A stretch of 41,663 bases of DNA from positions 21,058 through 62,720 of the forward strand of contig NZ_GG666299.1 of assembly GCF_000159095.1 (NCBI RefSeq), read 5' to 3'. Below are positions 5,773 to 15,559 of the stretch, piece after piece. Within the stretch, counting starts at the first letter, position 1; every line of letters starts with the position of its first letter. The notes under the pieces were generated by a model. The model saw nothing but the letters and a program-made list of their open reading frames with translations. It ran no database searches and was not told the DNA's origin. Position numbers and translations under genes: made by a program. This stretch comes from Anaerococcus tetradius ATCC 35098. GTDB lineage: Bacteria; Bacillota; Clostridia; Tissierellales; Peptoniphilaceae.

Positions 5773-8700
5773 CCTTGCTGATTTCTTAGATGTAGAAAGT
5801 GGTTTGTTTTTTGTAATGGAGGCCATTTTCTATGAAAAAACTCAAATCCTAAGCCTTGATATAGAAGGGGAGGCTCTTAGCGAAGAGGATAGGAAAAAAA
5901 TCTACGATTATTTTTCCTTTGTAAAGCTTGAACTTAATCTTAGGAAAAAAATTGAAGAGAAAGAGGGACTGGCCCTAGCTGAGGATATCGAAGATGAAGG
6001 GCAGGCTGATTTTTCTTCTGATAAGAAGGGGGAAGATAAGCTTACTGAAACAGAAATTCTCCTAAGGCAAAGGGAAGCCAAGGTCCAGTCTGCCATTGAT
6101 ACGACTATACAAAATAGGAATGAAGAAAAGGCAGTCGAAGTCCACGTCGAAGAGATTAATTTCGGCAAGAAGATTAAGTCCGATCCAATTGATATCAAGG
6201 ACATCTACGAAAGAAAGGGCACTCTTTCAGCACTCGTTGGAAAAGTTTATGGCATAAGCGAAAAGGAAACGAAAAATGGCTATTATATATATACTTTCGA
6301 CCTCGAAGATAAGACGGATGCCATTTCTTGTAAGCTTTTTGCTAATGATAAGAACAAATTTAAGCTTGAACCCCTTAGAGAAGGCTCTGAGGTAATGGTT
6401 GAAGGCCTACTGAATTACGACAATTTTTCTAGGGAAGATGTCTTTACTATAAGCTCTATGGTTGATCATATCTTGGCTAAGAGAACTGATACTGCTCTTG
6501 ATAGGAGAATCGAGCTTGAAATTCATACCAAGATGACCAACCTTGATGGCTTTGTCGATAACAAGGATTTGCTAAGAACTTTAAAGGCATGGAAGATGGG
6601 AGCTGTTGGAATTACTGATACTGAAACTCTCCAAGCTCTGCCAGATCTTTATGATAGTCTTAGTAAGGAAGGCATAAGGATGCTTCCGGGAGCTGAGCTT
6701 CTCCTTGTAGATGACGAGCTAAGGGTCTTGACCAATCTTTCTGATGAGGAAGTCCCTCCTATAAAGAAAATCGAGGAAGGCTCCTTTGTAGTCTTCGACC
6801 TTGAGACAACGGGACTTTCTCGCTATAGGGATAGGATTACTGAAATAGGAGCTTGTAAGGTGATTGATGGCAAGATTTGCGAAATATACAACGAGCTTGT
6901 CAATCCAGAAATGCTTATTCCAGAAAAAATCACAGAGATAACTGGCATTACTAATCAAATGGTGGAGTCCTGTCCAAAAATCGAGGAAGTCTTGCCGGGA
7001 TTTTTGGAATTTTGCCAAGGTTCTATCCTAGTTGGTCAAAATACCGACTTCGATGTGGGTTTTGTTAGGGAAAATTGCACAAGGCTCGGTCTTGATTTTA
7101 ATCCTCTATATCTTGATACCTTGCCAATGGCAAGAGCCTTATTTGCCGATATGAAGAAATTCTCCCTAGATAAGATAGCAAGAAAGCTAGAAATTCCTGC
7201 CTTTAACCACCACAGGGCAAGCGATGATGCGAGAGCTACTGCCCAAATATTTATTAAGATGTTTAAAATGATAATGAAAGAAGATGGGATTGACCTAAGC
7301 TCAATAAATAAACTTAAAAGCTATTGGCCAAAGGCTAAGCATGAATATTTTTCTGCTACAGTTTTTGCCAAAAACAAGATAGGTCTAAAGAATTTATACA
7401 AGCTTATCTCAGAATCGAGGATGAAATATTTCAATGATGAGGCAAAAACCCCCCTATCAGTCCTTGAAAAGTACAGGGAAGGTCTTCTATTAGGGTCTGG
7501 TTCTGATGAGAGCATGCTCTTTTCCTACTTGCAAAATAAGAGAAATAAGAAGGATATAGACAAAATTCGTGGGCTTTTTGATTTTTATCAAATGGCACCC
7601 CTAGGAGTATTTAACGATAGGGTAAATAAGGGTAAGCTTCGTGATTTCAACCAAGTAAGGGAAATAAACGAAAAGATTTTAGCTTTTGCTAAAGAAGACA
7701 ATAAGCTTGCTGTGGCGACAGGGGCTGTTAGGTATTTGCAAAAGGATGAGTATATCCTAAGAAATATTCTCCACAAGGGTCAATTTTTCAAATACCACGA
7801 GAATGAAGCCCTCTATTATCTAAGGACGACTAAGGAGATGATGGATGACTTCTCTTATCTAAGTCCTATAGATGCGGAAGATGTGGTTATAAGAAATCCT
7901 AAAAAGATAGTCGATTTTATAGAAGATATTAGACCGATTCCTAAGGGAACTTTCCCACCAAAAATAGAAGGCTCTGATACTGAGCTTAGGGAAACTTGCT
8001 TTGCCAAGGCCCACTCAATTTATGGAGATCCTCTACCAAAAATCGTAGAAGATAGGCTAAACCGTGAGCTTAATTCTATTATTTCTAATGGTTATGCCGT
8101 TCTTTATATCATAGCCAAAAAACTTGTAGGAAAGTCCAACCAAGATGGCTACTTGGTAGGATCCCGTGGGTCTGTTGGTTCATCCTTTGCTGCTACTATG
8201 GCTGATATTACAGAAGTAAACCCACTATCACCTCATTATGTTTGTCCAAAGTGTAAACATTCAGAGTTTTTTGAAGATGACCTCTTGGGAGCAGGAATCG
8301 ACTATCCAGACAAGACCTGCCCAGAGTGTGGAACTATGATGAAAAAAGATGGTCATAACATACCATTCGAAGTTTTCCTTGGTTTTGAGGGTGATAAGGA
8401 GCCAGATATAGACCTTAACTTCGCCGGCGAATACCAGCCAACCATCCACAAGTACACAGAAGAGCTTTTCGGTGAGGGTAAGGTCTTTAGGGCAGGAACA
8501 ATCGGAGCTATCCAAGACAATACCGCCTTTGGTTATATCAAAAAATATAGCGAAGACTATCAAATCCAATTTACCAACGCCCAAGTAAGAAAGATTCAAA
8601 GAGGACTAAAGGATGTTAAAAGAACAACTGGTCAGCATCCAGGAGGTCTTATTGTCGTTCCAGATGATATAGAAATCTTCGATATCTGTCCTATCCAATA

Positions 8701-9838
8701 TCCAGCAGATGATGGGAGGGGAGATATCAAGACTACTCATTTTACCTACAATATGATGCACGAAACCCTCTTAAAGCTCGACCTTTTGGGCCACGATGTG
8801 CCTTCTATAATTAGGGCCCTTCAAGATTTGACAGGAACTAATCCTTTGGAAATTACTATGGGTGATCCTAGAGTTATGAAGATTTTCTCTTCGACAGAAA
8901 CTCTTGATATCAAACACGATTTTTCTAATAATGAGATAGGTACTCTTGGTATTCCTGAATTTGGAACAAACTTCGTAAGGGGGATGCTCAAGGACGCCTA
9001 TCCTACCAAGTTTTCTGAGATGACGAGAATTTCTGGTCTAAGTCATGGAACGGACGTTTGGCTAAATAATGCCCAAGACCTAGTTAGAAATAAGATAGCA
9101 AGTTTTGATGAGATAATCTCTACTCGTGATGATATCATGAATGCCCTTATCCAGCAGGGACTTGACAAGAAAAAGTCCTTCTCTATAATGGAGAAGGTTA
9201 GGAAGGGCAAGTCGCTTTCTGAGGAAACACTTGCTTATATGAGGGATAATGGTGTGCCGGAATGGTATATAGAATCTTGCCTAAAGATTCAATATCTCTT
9301 CCCTAAGGCCCATGCAGTCGCCTATTGTTTGATGAGCTATAGGATTGCCTACTACAAGGTTTATTATCCTGAAGCCTTCTATGCAACTTACTTTAATACA
9401 AAGATCAACGATTTTAAGTATTCAACAATTATTAAGGGACTTGGTGAAATCCAAAAAGCCCTCTCTGAGATTGGAGGGGATTACGATCTTACTCAAAGGG
9501 ATAAGCAGATAAGGACAGTCCTCGAAGTTAGTGAGGAGATGGCAGCTAGGGATATAAGGCTTGAAAAGGCTGATATCTACAAGTCAGATGCTAAGAAGTT
9601 TCTACTAAGTGATAGGAAGGGATACATACTCCCACCCCTATCTGCAGTAGATGATGTAAGCGAGGCTATGGCCCTTGATATAGTAAGGGAAAGGGAAAAG
9701 GGAGAATTTATTTCCCTAGAAGACTTAAAAAATAGAACTTCAGTAAATAAAAACGCCATCACCAGCCTAAAAAATTTGGGCATAATTGATGGCATCCAAG
9801 AAGAAAATCAAATATCCTTGTTTGATGGTTTATTCTAA
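5762..9838 (+). CDS. polC: DNA polymerase III PolC-type (replicative, Gram-positive)
   Basis: 1358 residues, about 75 shorter than Bacillus PolC, mainly in the N-terminal region. Order of domains: N-terminal region with an acidic linker (1-135), OB fold (about 145-235), PHP domain (249-325), DEDDh 3'-5' exonuclease (about 341-505, FDLETTG at 345-351 and HHRASDDA at 483-490), then the C-family polymerase core. The core has a four-cysteine zinc site (CPKC...CPEC) and the catalytic PDIDLNF (Asp882, Asp884). The PHP metal ligands are partly lost, but the inserted exonuclease looks intact, so proofreading should be kept. The ATG overlaps ispG by 11 bases and has only a weak ribosome binding site, suggesting coupling. 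A terminator follows 10 bases after the stop. Confidence 0.97.
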   Translation: MKIDLADFLDVESGLFFVMEAIFYEKTQILSLDIEGEALSEEDRKKIYDYFSFVKLELNLRKKIEEKEGLALAEDIEDEGQADFSSDKKGEDKLTETEILLRQREAKVQSAIDTTIQNRNEEKAVEVHVEEINFGKKIKSDPIDIKDIYERKGTLSALVGKVYGISEKETKNGYYIYTFDLEDKTDAISCKLFANDKNKFKLEPLREGSEVMVEGLLNYDNFSREDVFTISSMVDHILAKRTDTALDRRIELEIHTKMTNLDGFVDNKDLLRTLKAWKMGAVGITDTETLQALPDLYDSLSKEGIRMLPGAELLLVDDELRVLTNLSDEEVPPIKKIEEGSFVVFDLETTGLSRYRDRITEIGACKVIDGKICEIYNELVNPEMLIPEKITEITGITNQMVESCPKIEEVLPGFLEFCQGSILVGQNTDFDVGFVRENCTRLGLDFNPLYLDTLPMARALFADMKKFSLDKIARKLEIPAFNHHRASDDARATAQIFIKMFKMIMKEDGIDLSSINKLKSYWPKAKHEYFSATVFAKNKIGLKNLYKLISESRMKYFNDEAKTPLSVLEKYREGLLLGSGSDESMLFSYLQNKRNKKDIDKIRGLFDFYQMAPLGVFNDRVNKGKLRDFNQVREINEKILAFAKEDNKLAVATGAVRYLQKDEYILRNILHKGQFFKYHENEALYYLRTTKEMMDDFSYLSPIDAEDVVIRNPKKIVDFIEDIRPIPKGTFPPKIEGSDTELRETCFAKAHSIYGDPLPKIVEDRLNRELNSIISNGYAVLYIIAKKLVGKSNQDGYLVGSRGSVGSSFAATMADITEVNPLSPHYVCPKCKHSEFFEDDLLGAGIDYPDKTCPECGTMMKKDGHNIPFEVFLGFEGDKEPDIDLNFAGEYQPTIHKYTEELFGEGKVFRAGTIGAIQDNTAFGYIKKYSEDYQIQFTNAQVRKIQRGLKDVKRTTGQHPGGLIVVPDDIEIFDICPIQYPADDGRGDIKTTHFTYNMMHETLLKLDLLGHDVPSIIRALQDLTGTNPLEITMGDPRVMKIFSSTETLDIKHDFSNNEIGTLGIPEFGTNFVRGMLKDAYPTKFSEMTRISGLSHGTDVWLNNAQDLVRNKIASFDEIISTRDDIMNALIQQGLDKKKSFSIMEKVRKGKSLSEETLAYMRDNGVPEWYIESCLKIQYLFPKAHAVAYCLMSYRIAYYKVYYPEAFYATYFNTKINDFKYSTIIKGLGEIQKALSEIGGDYDLTQRDKQIRTVLEVSEEMAARDIRLEKADIYKSDAKKFLLSDRKGYILPPLSAVDDVSEAMALDIVREREKGEFISLEDLKNRTSVNKNAITSLKNLGIIDGIQEENQISLFDGLF

Positions 9839-9847
9839 TTATCCTTT

Positions 9848-9878
9848 AAAAAATCGCCCCGACCTAGGGCGATTTTTT
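9848..9878. terminator. Bidirectional terminator between polC and the convergent ABC operon
   Basis: ATCGCCC (9853-9859) pairs with GGGCGAT (9867-9873), extended by A6 on the left and T6 on the right, so it works for polC (+) and for the permease gene ending at 9889 (-). Confidence 0.9.
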
Positions 9879-9888
9879 GTGAGAGTTA

Positions 9889-12126
9889 TTATCCATTTAT
9901 AATTTTTAATTCCTTGACCATATCTATTCTTGATATCCTAAATTCTTCTAGGAGTTGAACGAAGATAAAGATGAGAAGACTTAGGAAAATGGCCTTGAAG
10001 TATATCATTGGGGGGATGTTTACATCTACATAAGCATCAAATTTTGTAAGGGCAAGTTGCATTAGCTTTTTGATAGAAAAGTCAATAAGGGGAATAATTA
10101 ATAGCTCAAAAACTATCAAGATGGCAAAAATAGGACTCGTGTAGATGCTCGTACTCTCACGATTTTTCATGCCAAATATCTTTAGATAGGAGATATTAGT
10201 TTTTGATTTATCTACTATAAGGCTTGCAACAAGGAAGGATATTATGAGGTAGAAGATAATCGTAATAACTAAGAAAGTTTCGAAAATTCCACCAAATGAA
10301 TCCATGAAGTGGGTCATAAACTTATCCATTTCTTCTCTATTTATTTCTGTCATTAGTAAATCCTTGTTAATATCAAGTTTTTTATCCGACCCATAGCAAT
10401 TGAAATAGTCCTTATCCTTGGTTATGATTTTATTTAAGATATCCCTTCTTGTTATAAATTGAAATTGCTTGTTGCTTCTATCAATCGCAGAGACCCTTAG
10501 GATTATTTCTTTATCATTAAAGGCCTCGACAAGTTTTATCTTATCTCCTATTTTGTACTTATAATTTTTGGCAAGGCCAGAAGAAATTATAACTTCTTTA
10601 TCCTTTAGCTTAGCTAGGGAGAGATTCTGATACTTGGATTTCTCATCAACTCCTAGGGTCTGGACTTTTTTCATATCATGATCTACTAGTTTTAAGGTGG
10701 ATAGGGTAAGCTTATCAGCCTTGATATTTTCTTGGGAAGTCTTAACTATATAATTATGCTCATACTTCATCGAGTTTTTCATATTAGAAGCATAGTCATA
10801 AAAAATCGGCTTTAGGGATAGGGAATAAATCAACAAGATATTGGCAAGACCTATACCAAAGATAAGGCTAACAATATTTGCCTTGTTGGAAAGGATTACC
10901 CTTATCCTAAACTTATTTAGGAAGGAAAATTTATCAAGCCTTAGCCTAGTTTTTGCTTTAGGAGATTTGATTGTATTTCTCAAAAAGTCAATAGGCTCAT
11001 GTTTTAGAGCCTTACTAATAACAAGGTAGTTTATTATTAGATATATTATAAGGGGGATAAGGGAAGTAAGGATGAAAGACCTTAAATCGAATGTAACCTT
11101 AAACTTAGGTAGATCGTAAGAATTGTAATAAAGGTCAGTATATTTCTTGTAGCCGTGACTATAGGCTATGATATTTCCTATTAGGGAAGATATCAGACTG
11201 AGGAAAATCGGCATAAGCATATAGGCTCTTTTTAGCTCCCTTTTCTTATAACCTGAAGCAAGAAGGCTACCTATAATAGGAGCTTCATCTTCAATCATAG
11301 TCTTTACTTGGATGGAGCTAATAAAGGCAATGGCAATGATTAAGACTATCATAGCTGATGTCATCATTGGCACATCTCCTCCCATATCATCAGTAAAATA
11401 AGTTATACACTTATTGTCATAGCGAGTTGACGCATCTAGGATTAGATTTTTCTTATTTACGATCTTAATTATATCCTTTAGCTTATCATTGGCCTTAGCC
11501 TTGGCTAGCTTTTCGGTGTCATGGTAGGAATATTGATATTTGATTTGACCATGAAGATTCTTTAGTCCGCCCTTGGCTATAAGAGCTGTACCGAAATAAC
11601 CAGTATCCATAACCAAATCCTCGCTATTTTTTAGGAGGGTAGAATAGTCGGCTAGGGCTACTAAGCCTTTTAGCTTATAAGTTTTGCCTCCTATTACTAT
11701 GTTATCACCGATTTTAATTTTGTTGGCCCTTGCGTAGTTAGCTGATAGGCAAATCTCATCGTTTTTTTCTGCAAGTCTTCCTTCTAAGATTGAAGGCAGA
11801 TTTATAGAGTCCCTATTTTCAAATATCCTGAGGTCTTTTTTACCTGGAAGTTTTTCTTCGACATAAAAATTTTCGTAGACTTTGACCTTTTTATTTTCCA
11901 AATCCTTGATTGTTGCTTGGTCTAATTTTTCTAAGCTTGTAAAGTTAGCATCTTCTACTTTTCCCTTCTCAACAAGGTCCCAGTAAAGCTTTTTGGTAGA
12001 GTTTTGGGCTGTATAAAAGGAGGAGGAGAATATTACTATGAAGCAAAGGGCTACAAATATAGGAATAAAGCTTAGGGGTTTGAAGTATATTTGCCTATAA
12101 GCCCTCTTGTAGATTGGATTTTTCAT
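9889..12126 (-). CDS. ABC transporter permease, FtsX/MacB-type, large
   Basis: 745 residues. One membrane segment near residues 15-38 precedes a large extracytoplasmic domain. Then come three segments at about 245-370, another segment near 415-440 with a second soluble domain, and three C-terminal segments from about 635. This is the duplicated FtsX layout; the FtsX-like cytoplasmic loops are visible as IGSLLASGYKKRELKRAYML and SYLKIFGMKNRESTSIY. Its ATG shares one base with the stop of the ATPase gene (TAATG), so the two are coupled. Members of this group act as mechanotransmitters or exporters for peptides, antibiotics or lipoproteins; the substrate here cannot be read from sequence. No two-component genes are adjacent. 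Confidence 0.85.
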   Translation of the reverse strand: MKNPIYKRAYRQIYFKPLSFIPIFVALCFIVIFSSSFYTAQNSTKKLYWDLVEKGKVEDANFTSLEKLDQATIKDLENKKVKVYENFYVEEKLPGKKDLRIFENRDSINLPSILEGRLAEKNDEICLSANYARANKIKIGDNIVIGGKTYKLKGLVALADYSTLLKNSEDLVMDTGYFGTALIAKGGLKNLHGQIKYQYSYHDTEKLAKAKANDKLKDIIKIVNKKNLILDASTRYDNKCITYFTDDMGGDVPMMTSAMIVLIIAIAFISSIQVKTMIEDEAPIIGSLLASGYKKRELKRAYMLMPIFLSLISSLIGNIIAYSHGYKKYTDLYYNSYDLPKFKVTFDLRSFILTSLIPLIIYLIINYLVISKALKHEPIDFLRNTIKSPKAKTRLRLDKFSFLNKFRIRVILSNKANIVSLIFGIGLANILLIYSLSLKPIFYDYASNMKNSMKYEHNYIVKTSQENIKADKLTLSTLKLVDHDMKKVQTLGVDEKSKYQNLSLAKLKDKEVIISSGLAKNYKYKIGDKIKLVEAFNDKEIILRVSAIDRSNKQFQFITRRDILNKIITKDKDYFNCYGSDKKLDINKDLLMTEINREEMDKFMTHFMDSFGGIFETFLVITIIFYLIISFLVASLIVDKSKTNISYLKIFGMKNRESTSIYTSPIFAILIVFELLIIPLIDFSIKKLMQLALTKFDAYVDVNIPPMIYFKAIFLSLLIFIFVQLLEEFRISRIDMVKELKIING

Positions 12127-12821
12127 TACCAGCTCACTTCCTTTGCTAAAATTTTCTCTTTATTTTCAATGAAGGATTTGACAAGGCCATTGTGGAGGCT
12201 AAGGACATAGTCGCACATCTTGCTAATTTGTATATTATGACTTGCTATGAGGATTGTTGAATTATAATCACGATTCATTTTCTCAAGAAGAACTAAGACT
12301 TCCTTTGCACTATCATAATCAAGAGCCCCTGTCGGTTCATCACAAATTAGTATATCCGGTCTTTTGATAAGGGCACGAGCAATAGAAGTTCTTTGGGCCT
12401 GACCGCCGGAGATTTCATTAGGAAACTTGTAGAGTTGGTCGTAAATTCCTAAATCTAGAACTAAATTTTCAAGGTCAAGGGGGTCTTTGGCTAGGTATTT
12501 TCCTACTTCTATATTTTCTAGGACGTTTAAATCGCTTATTAGATTGTAGAATTGAAAGACAAAACCGACTTTTTTTCTCCTGTAGTCTTCCAAGTTACCC
12601 TTAGTCATCTTGGCGAGATTTTCATTTGCCACTATGACTTCGCCCGATTCTGCCTTATCTATCCCTCCTATAATATTTAGGAGGGTGGACTTTCCAGAAC
12701 CAGACGGACCTAGGATACATACAATTTTTCCTTTTTCTATTGTTAAAGATACATTTTTAAGGACATCAATTTTATTTTCCTTTTGTCCATAAGATTTGCA
12801 CAAATTTTTTATTTCAATCAT
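12126..12821 (-). CDS. ABC transporter ATP-binding protein, MacB/LolD-like
   Basis: 231 residues. Walker A GPSGSGKST at 38-46, Q-loop FQFYNL, signature ISGGQAQRTSIARAL near 138, Walker B ILICDEPTGALD near 158, and the H-loop in ASH. It energises the permease encoded directly downstream. The start ATG (12819-12821) has GGAGGG three bases upstream. It is the first gene of a two-gene minus-strand operon ending at the bidirectional terminator. The MacB/LolD/YtrE-like group usually serves peptide or antimicrobial defence or lipoprotein release; which applies is unknown. Confidence 0.93.
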   Translation of the reverse strand: MIEIKNLCKSYGQKENKIDVLKNVSLTIEKGKIVCILGPSGSGKSTLLNIIGGIDKAESGEVIVANENLAKMTKGNLEDYRRKKVGFVFQFYNLISDLNVLENIEVGKYLAKDPLDLENLVLDLGIYDQLYKFPNEISGGQAQRTSIARALIKRPDILICDEPTGALDYDSAKEVLVLLEKMNRDYNSTILIASHNIQISKMCDYVLSLHNGLVKSFIENKEKILAKEVSW

Positions 12822-12837
12822 AAGCCCTCCATGAAAG

Positions 12838-12883
12838 TGATAATCTATATCATAATTTTATCATTAAATCAAAGATATATCAA
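12838..12883 (-). promoter_or_regulatory. Promoter and possible operator of the ABC operon
   Basis: Read on the minus strand: -35 TTGATA (12878-12883), 17 bases, -10 TAAAAT (12855-12860), 30-odd bases before the ATG. An inverted repeat TGATAA-N14-TTATCA (12838-12863) overlaps the -10 and could bind a regulator. The region is very AT-rich, so confidence is limited. Confidence 0.45.
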
Positions 12884-12949
12884 TATATTTATATAAATTA
12901 CTAGGGTATTTTAGTGAAGATATTAATAAATATTTCCTAAATCAAGGTG

Positions 12950-12981
12950 AAAAAAGACCATGCTTTGCTAAGCTATGGTCT
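12950..12981 (-). terminator. Terminator of the hesB-moxR-VWA operon
   Basis: On the minus strand, AGACCAT pairs with ATGGTCT with an inner GCTT/AAGC stem and one bulged base, followed by TTTTTT. It lies 16 bases beyond the stop of the VWA gene. Confidence 0.85.
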
Positions 12982-12996
12982 ATATAAGGAGAAATT

Positions 12997-14676
12997 TTAT
13001 TTTCTCATCTTGATTAGTTCTTTTTTGATAAGTCTAGCACAGACGCTAGATAGATTTTCCATGTCCTTGACTAAGGCGAAGTCTTGATAGAAGAGATAGG
13101 AGGCGTTTTTGGGATTGTCCTTGTGGATAAGGCCAGCTATGGAAAGATGTTTCATTCTTAACTTGTCGAGTTCTTCTTTGGCATCATTAAGACCGACTTC
13201 AGTCTCATAGGCTTTGTTTAGGGCAAAGCCCTTGCTAATAAGGGGCTTGATGTCTGAAGGGGATGCATCGCTTAGGATGATTAAGAGATGGTTCTTCTCT
13301 TTTTTTGAAAAGAGTGTCGATAAAGCCCTGTAGGCAAGGCCGTCCCTATTAAAACCCAGGGCCTTGTAGGAGAAAATCCTATCTTTCTTAGTTTCTTCAC
13401 CAAAGTCTTTGAGAAAGGTTATTACCGTATAGTCGCCAAGACTTGAGTAGGTCATTATCCTGTGGCTAATCTTGTTTGCTTCAAGGGCCTTGGATAGGAT
13501 ATAGGCTTCGCTTGCGACTATTTCTTGCTTATAAAGGAGGGAGGCTGATCCATCAAGGAGGATGTCGACCTTAAAGTCCGCTACAATATCGTAGGATTTT
13601 TGGGAGAAAATCTTTTGGTAGTTGGGAATTTTACTCTTCCAAGCAAGACTTCCTAGGAGATTTCCTTCCTTTCTTAACTCAAAGCTTGCCTCATCGAAGG
13701 ACTTTAGGGACAGCTTGATATTTTTAGAAAGATTTTTGATTATCCTTTGATAGAAATGCTCATTTTTCTTAAAGAAGCTTAAATTAGCATCAAGAGCCTT
13801 GGCGTTTAGGGAATTGATTTTATCTGATAAGTTAAGGCCTAGGCCCGAGCTAAAATAGACCTTGGATTTTTTGTGCTTATCAACAGCACAAAGCTTGTTG
13901 ATAAAATCTTCCTTTTCGTAAGAAAAGAGAGGCTTACCGAAGCTACTTACTATCATAGCTCTTTTGGCAGTTTTTCTCCTAGCTATAAAGGCTCCTAGGG
14001 GATTGATTCCTCTATTATCCTTATTAGAGAAGATATCGGCCCTGTTGGATCTTTCTAGTTGATAGGTCCCTCTAAGGTCAAAGAAGGAAAAGTTAAGGGA
14101 AAAGGAGCAGGCTTTTCTAGCATTTTCCTTGTAGGATAAGAATTTCTCAAATAAGTTTAGGATTCTTACTTCCAGATTATCTTTATTAGTATCGGCTGGA
14201 AGCTTGAAATTTTCATAAAGATTTGTTTCATTTTTACTTAGCTTATAACTTGTAGCTAGGATATCTGAACACTTTTTCATCTCAAGACAATAATAAAGAT
14301 TTTCTCTTATAGCAAGATTTTTCCTCTTTAAGTCGTACTTATCAGCAAGGAAGCTTGAAGCATAAGATTTTCTAAGGTTGAGAAGTTCTGGTCTTTGGTC
14401 TAGCTCTTTTTTATAGCAAATATCCTCAAGGAGATAGATGGCATAGAGGTCGTAGGAATCCCTGTTTTTATGATTTTGCCAAAGGGCAAAAAGTCCTTCG
14501 ATTTTCTCCTTAGTAAAGTATTTTATAGCAAGACCAATTATTAGGTTTAGGTAGAAATCTGGCCTGCCATCGAGCTTTAGACCAATAAGAGGGGGCGTGA
14601 AATCATAAGAGCTAGCCCCGTTGTAGATTTGATTGAATATTCTTTTTTCTTGATTAAGTCCTAAAGATTCCTTCAT
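12997..14676 (-). CDS. VWA-domain protein, NorD/CoxE-like, partner of a MoxR ATPase
   Basis: 559 residues. The C-terminal third (about 365-540) is a von Willebrand A domain: the MIDAS motif is intact as LLDGSAS, with a later ILSDASPSD segment. The N-terminal ~350 residues match no family I recognise. The gene begins three bases after the stop of the MoxR-type ATPase gene. MoxR/VWA pairs act as chaperone-like machines that insert metals or activate enzymes (NorQ/NorD, CbbQ/CbbO, and others). The enzyme served here is unknown: no reductase, Rubisco or dehydrogenase gene is adjacent. It ends the operon before a terminator. Confidence 0.8.
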   Translation of the reverse strand: MKESLGLNQEKRIFNQIYNGASSYDFTPPLIGLKLDGRPDFYLNLIIGLAIKYFTKEKIEGLFALWQNHKNRDSYDLYAIYLLEDICYKKELDQRPELLNLRKSYASSFLADKYDLKRKNLAIRENLYYCLEMKKCSDILATSYKLSKNETNLYENFKLPADTNKDNLEVRILNLFEKFLSYKENARKACSFSLNFSFFDLRGTYQLERSNRADIFSNKDNRGINPLGAFIARRKTAKRAMIVSSFGKPLFSYEKEDFINKLCAVDKHKKSKVYFSSGLGLNLSDKINSLNAKALDANLSFFKKNEHFYQRIIKNLSKNIKLSLKSFDEASFELRKEGNLLGSLAWKSKIPNYQKIFSQKSYDIVADFKVDILLDGSASLLYKQEIVASEAYILSKALEANKISHRIMTYSSLGDYTVITFLKDFGEETKKDRIFSYKALGFNRDGLAYRALSTLFSKKEKNHLLIILSDASPSDIKPLISKGFALNKAYETEVGLNDAKEELDKLRMKHLSIAGLIHKDNPKNASYLFYQDFALVKDMENLSSVCARLIKKELIKMRK

Positions 14677-14679
14677 TTT

Positions 14680-15558
14680 CTAGACTGGATCTCCCAAATA
14701 TAAGTCCTTTTTGAAGCGACTTTTGATAACATCTTCTATAAGGCCTTTTTCGTAGGGGTCAAAGACCTTGTTTACTAGACACATACAAAGAGCTTCGTTA
14801 TATTCAAGCCCCTCTTTGAATAGGTCGAGGGAGTCAAAAATCCCCCTCAAATCTATAGCTGTATCAGAAATTTCTCCTGCTTCAGCCTTCTTCTTGATAT
14901 CGTAAAAAAGCTTAGCTACTTGGTCAAGCATCGAATCACTTAGACTTGGATAATTCTCTTTAAGGAGCTCTTTTAGGCTAGCTTCTTCGATTATAGGCAT
15001 ATCAATAATTACAAATCGTGAAAGGAGGGCCTCATTTAGCTCTCTAGTTCCTTCGTAATTGTAATTCATGGTAGCAATAAATCTTGTGGCGGGATTGATT
15101 TTAATAAGCTCATAGCCAGGAATATCAATTAGCCTTCTGTAGTCAAGGATAGAGTGGAGGGTTGCCAAGGCTTCATTCCTTGCCATATTAATTTCGTCAA
15201 GGATTAGAAAGCCACCAGCTTCTGCTGCCCTCGTTACAGGTCCCTTCCTAAAAACAACCTCTCCATTTTTTAGAGTATCTGTTCCAATAAGGATAGAAGA
15301 ATCAATATTGACGTGGAAGGAAACATTCCACATTGGCCTATAAAAAAGCTTTGAGATATTTTCGGCTAGGACATTCTTGCCAGTAGATTTAGGACCTACT
15401 AGGAGGATGTTTTTTCCTGCAAGGATAGCCGCTATAACTTTTTTTATAATATTGTCACCCTTGTAGGTGAATTTTGGGTTGGGAATTCTTATATCCAAGC
15501 TCTCATCTAGGGGATTATCTCTGATAAATTTTTTGATTTGTTCATTTCTTACTAACAT
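14680..15558 (-). CDS. MoxR-family AAA+ ATPase
   Basis: 292 residues from the ATG at 15556-15558, one base after the hesB stop; an in-frame ATG nine codons earlier (15583-15585) is possible, but no Shine-Dalgarno is seen before it. The Walker A reads GPKSTGKN, with Asn where Thr or Ser normally binds Mg. Walker B FLILDEINMA and an Asn-containing sensor 1 (FIATMNYNYEGT) are present, as is the arginine-finger region (ALLSRF). It would remodel a target enzyme together with the VWA protein encoded downstream. The Asn may be a subfamily trait rather than loss of function, since every other motif is kept. Confidence 0.88.
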   Translation of the reverse strand: MLVRNEQIKKFIRDNPLDESLDIRIPNPKFTYKGDNIIKKVIAAILAGKNILLVGPKSTGKNVLAENISKLFYRPMWNVSFHVNIDSSILIGTDTLKNGEVVFRKGPVTRAAEAGGFLILDEINMARNEALATLHSILDYRRLIDIPGYELIKINPATRFIATMNYNYEGTRELNEALLSRFVIIDMPIIEEASLKELLKENYPSLSDSMLDQVAKLFYDIKKKAEAGEISDTAIDLRGIFDSLDLFKEGLEYNEALCMCLVNKVFDPYEKGLIEDVIKSRFKKDLYLGDPV

Positions 15559-15559
15559 A

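Noticed and set aside
8261-8599. Minus-strand open frame of 112 codons within polC
   Set aside because: Opposite a highly conserved catalytic region of polC; no ribosome binding site or family resemblance.
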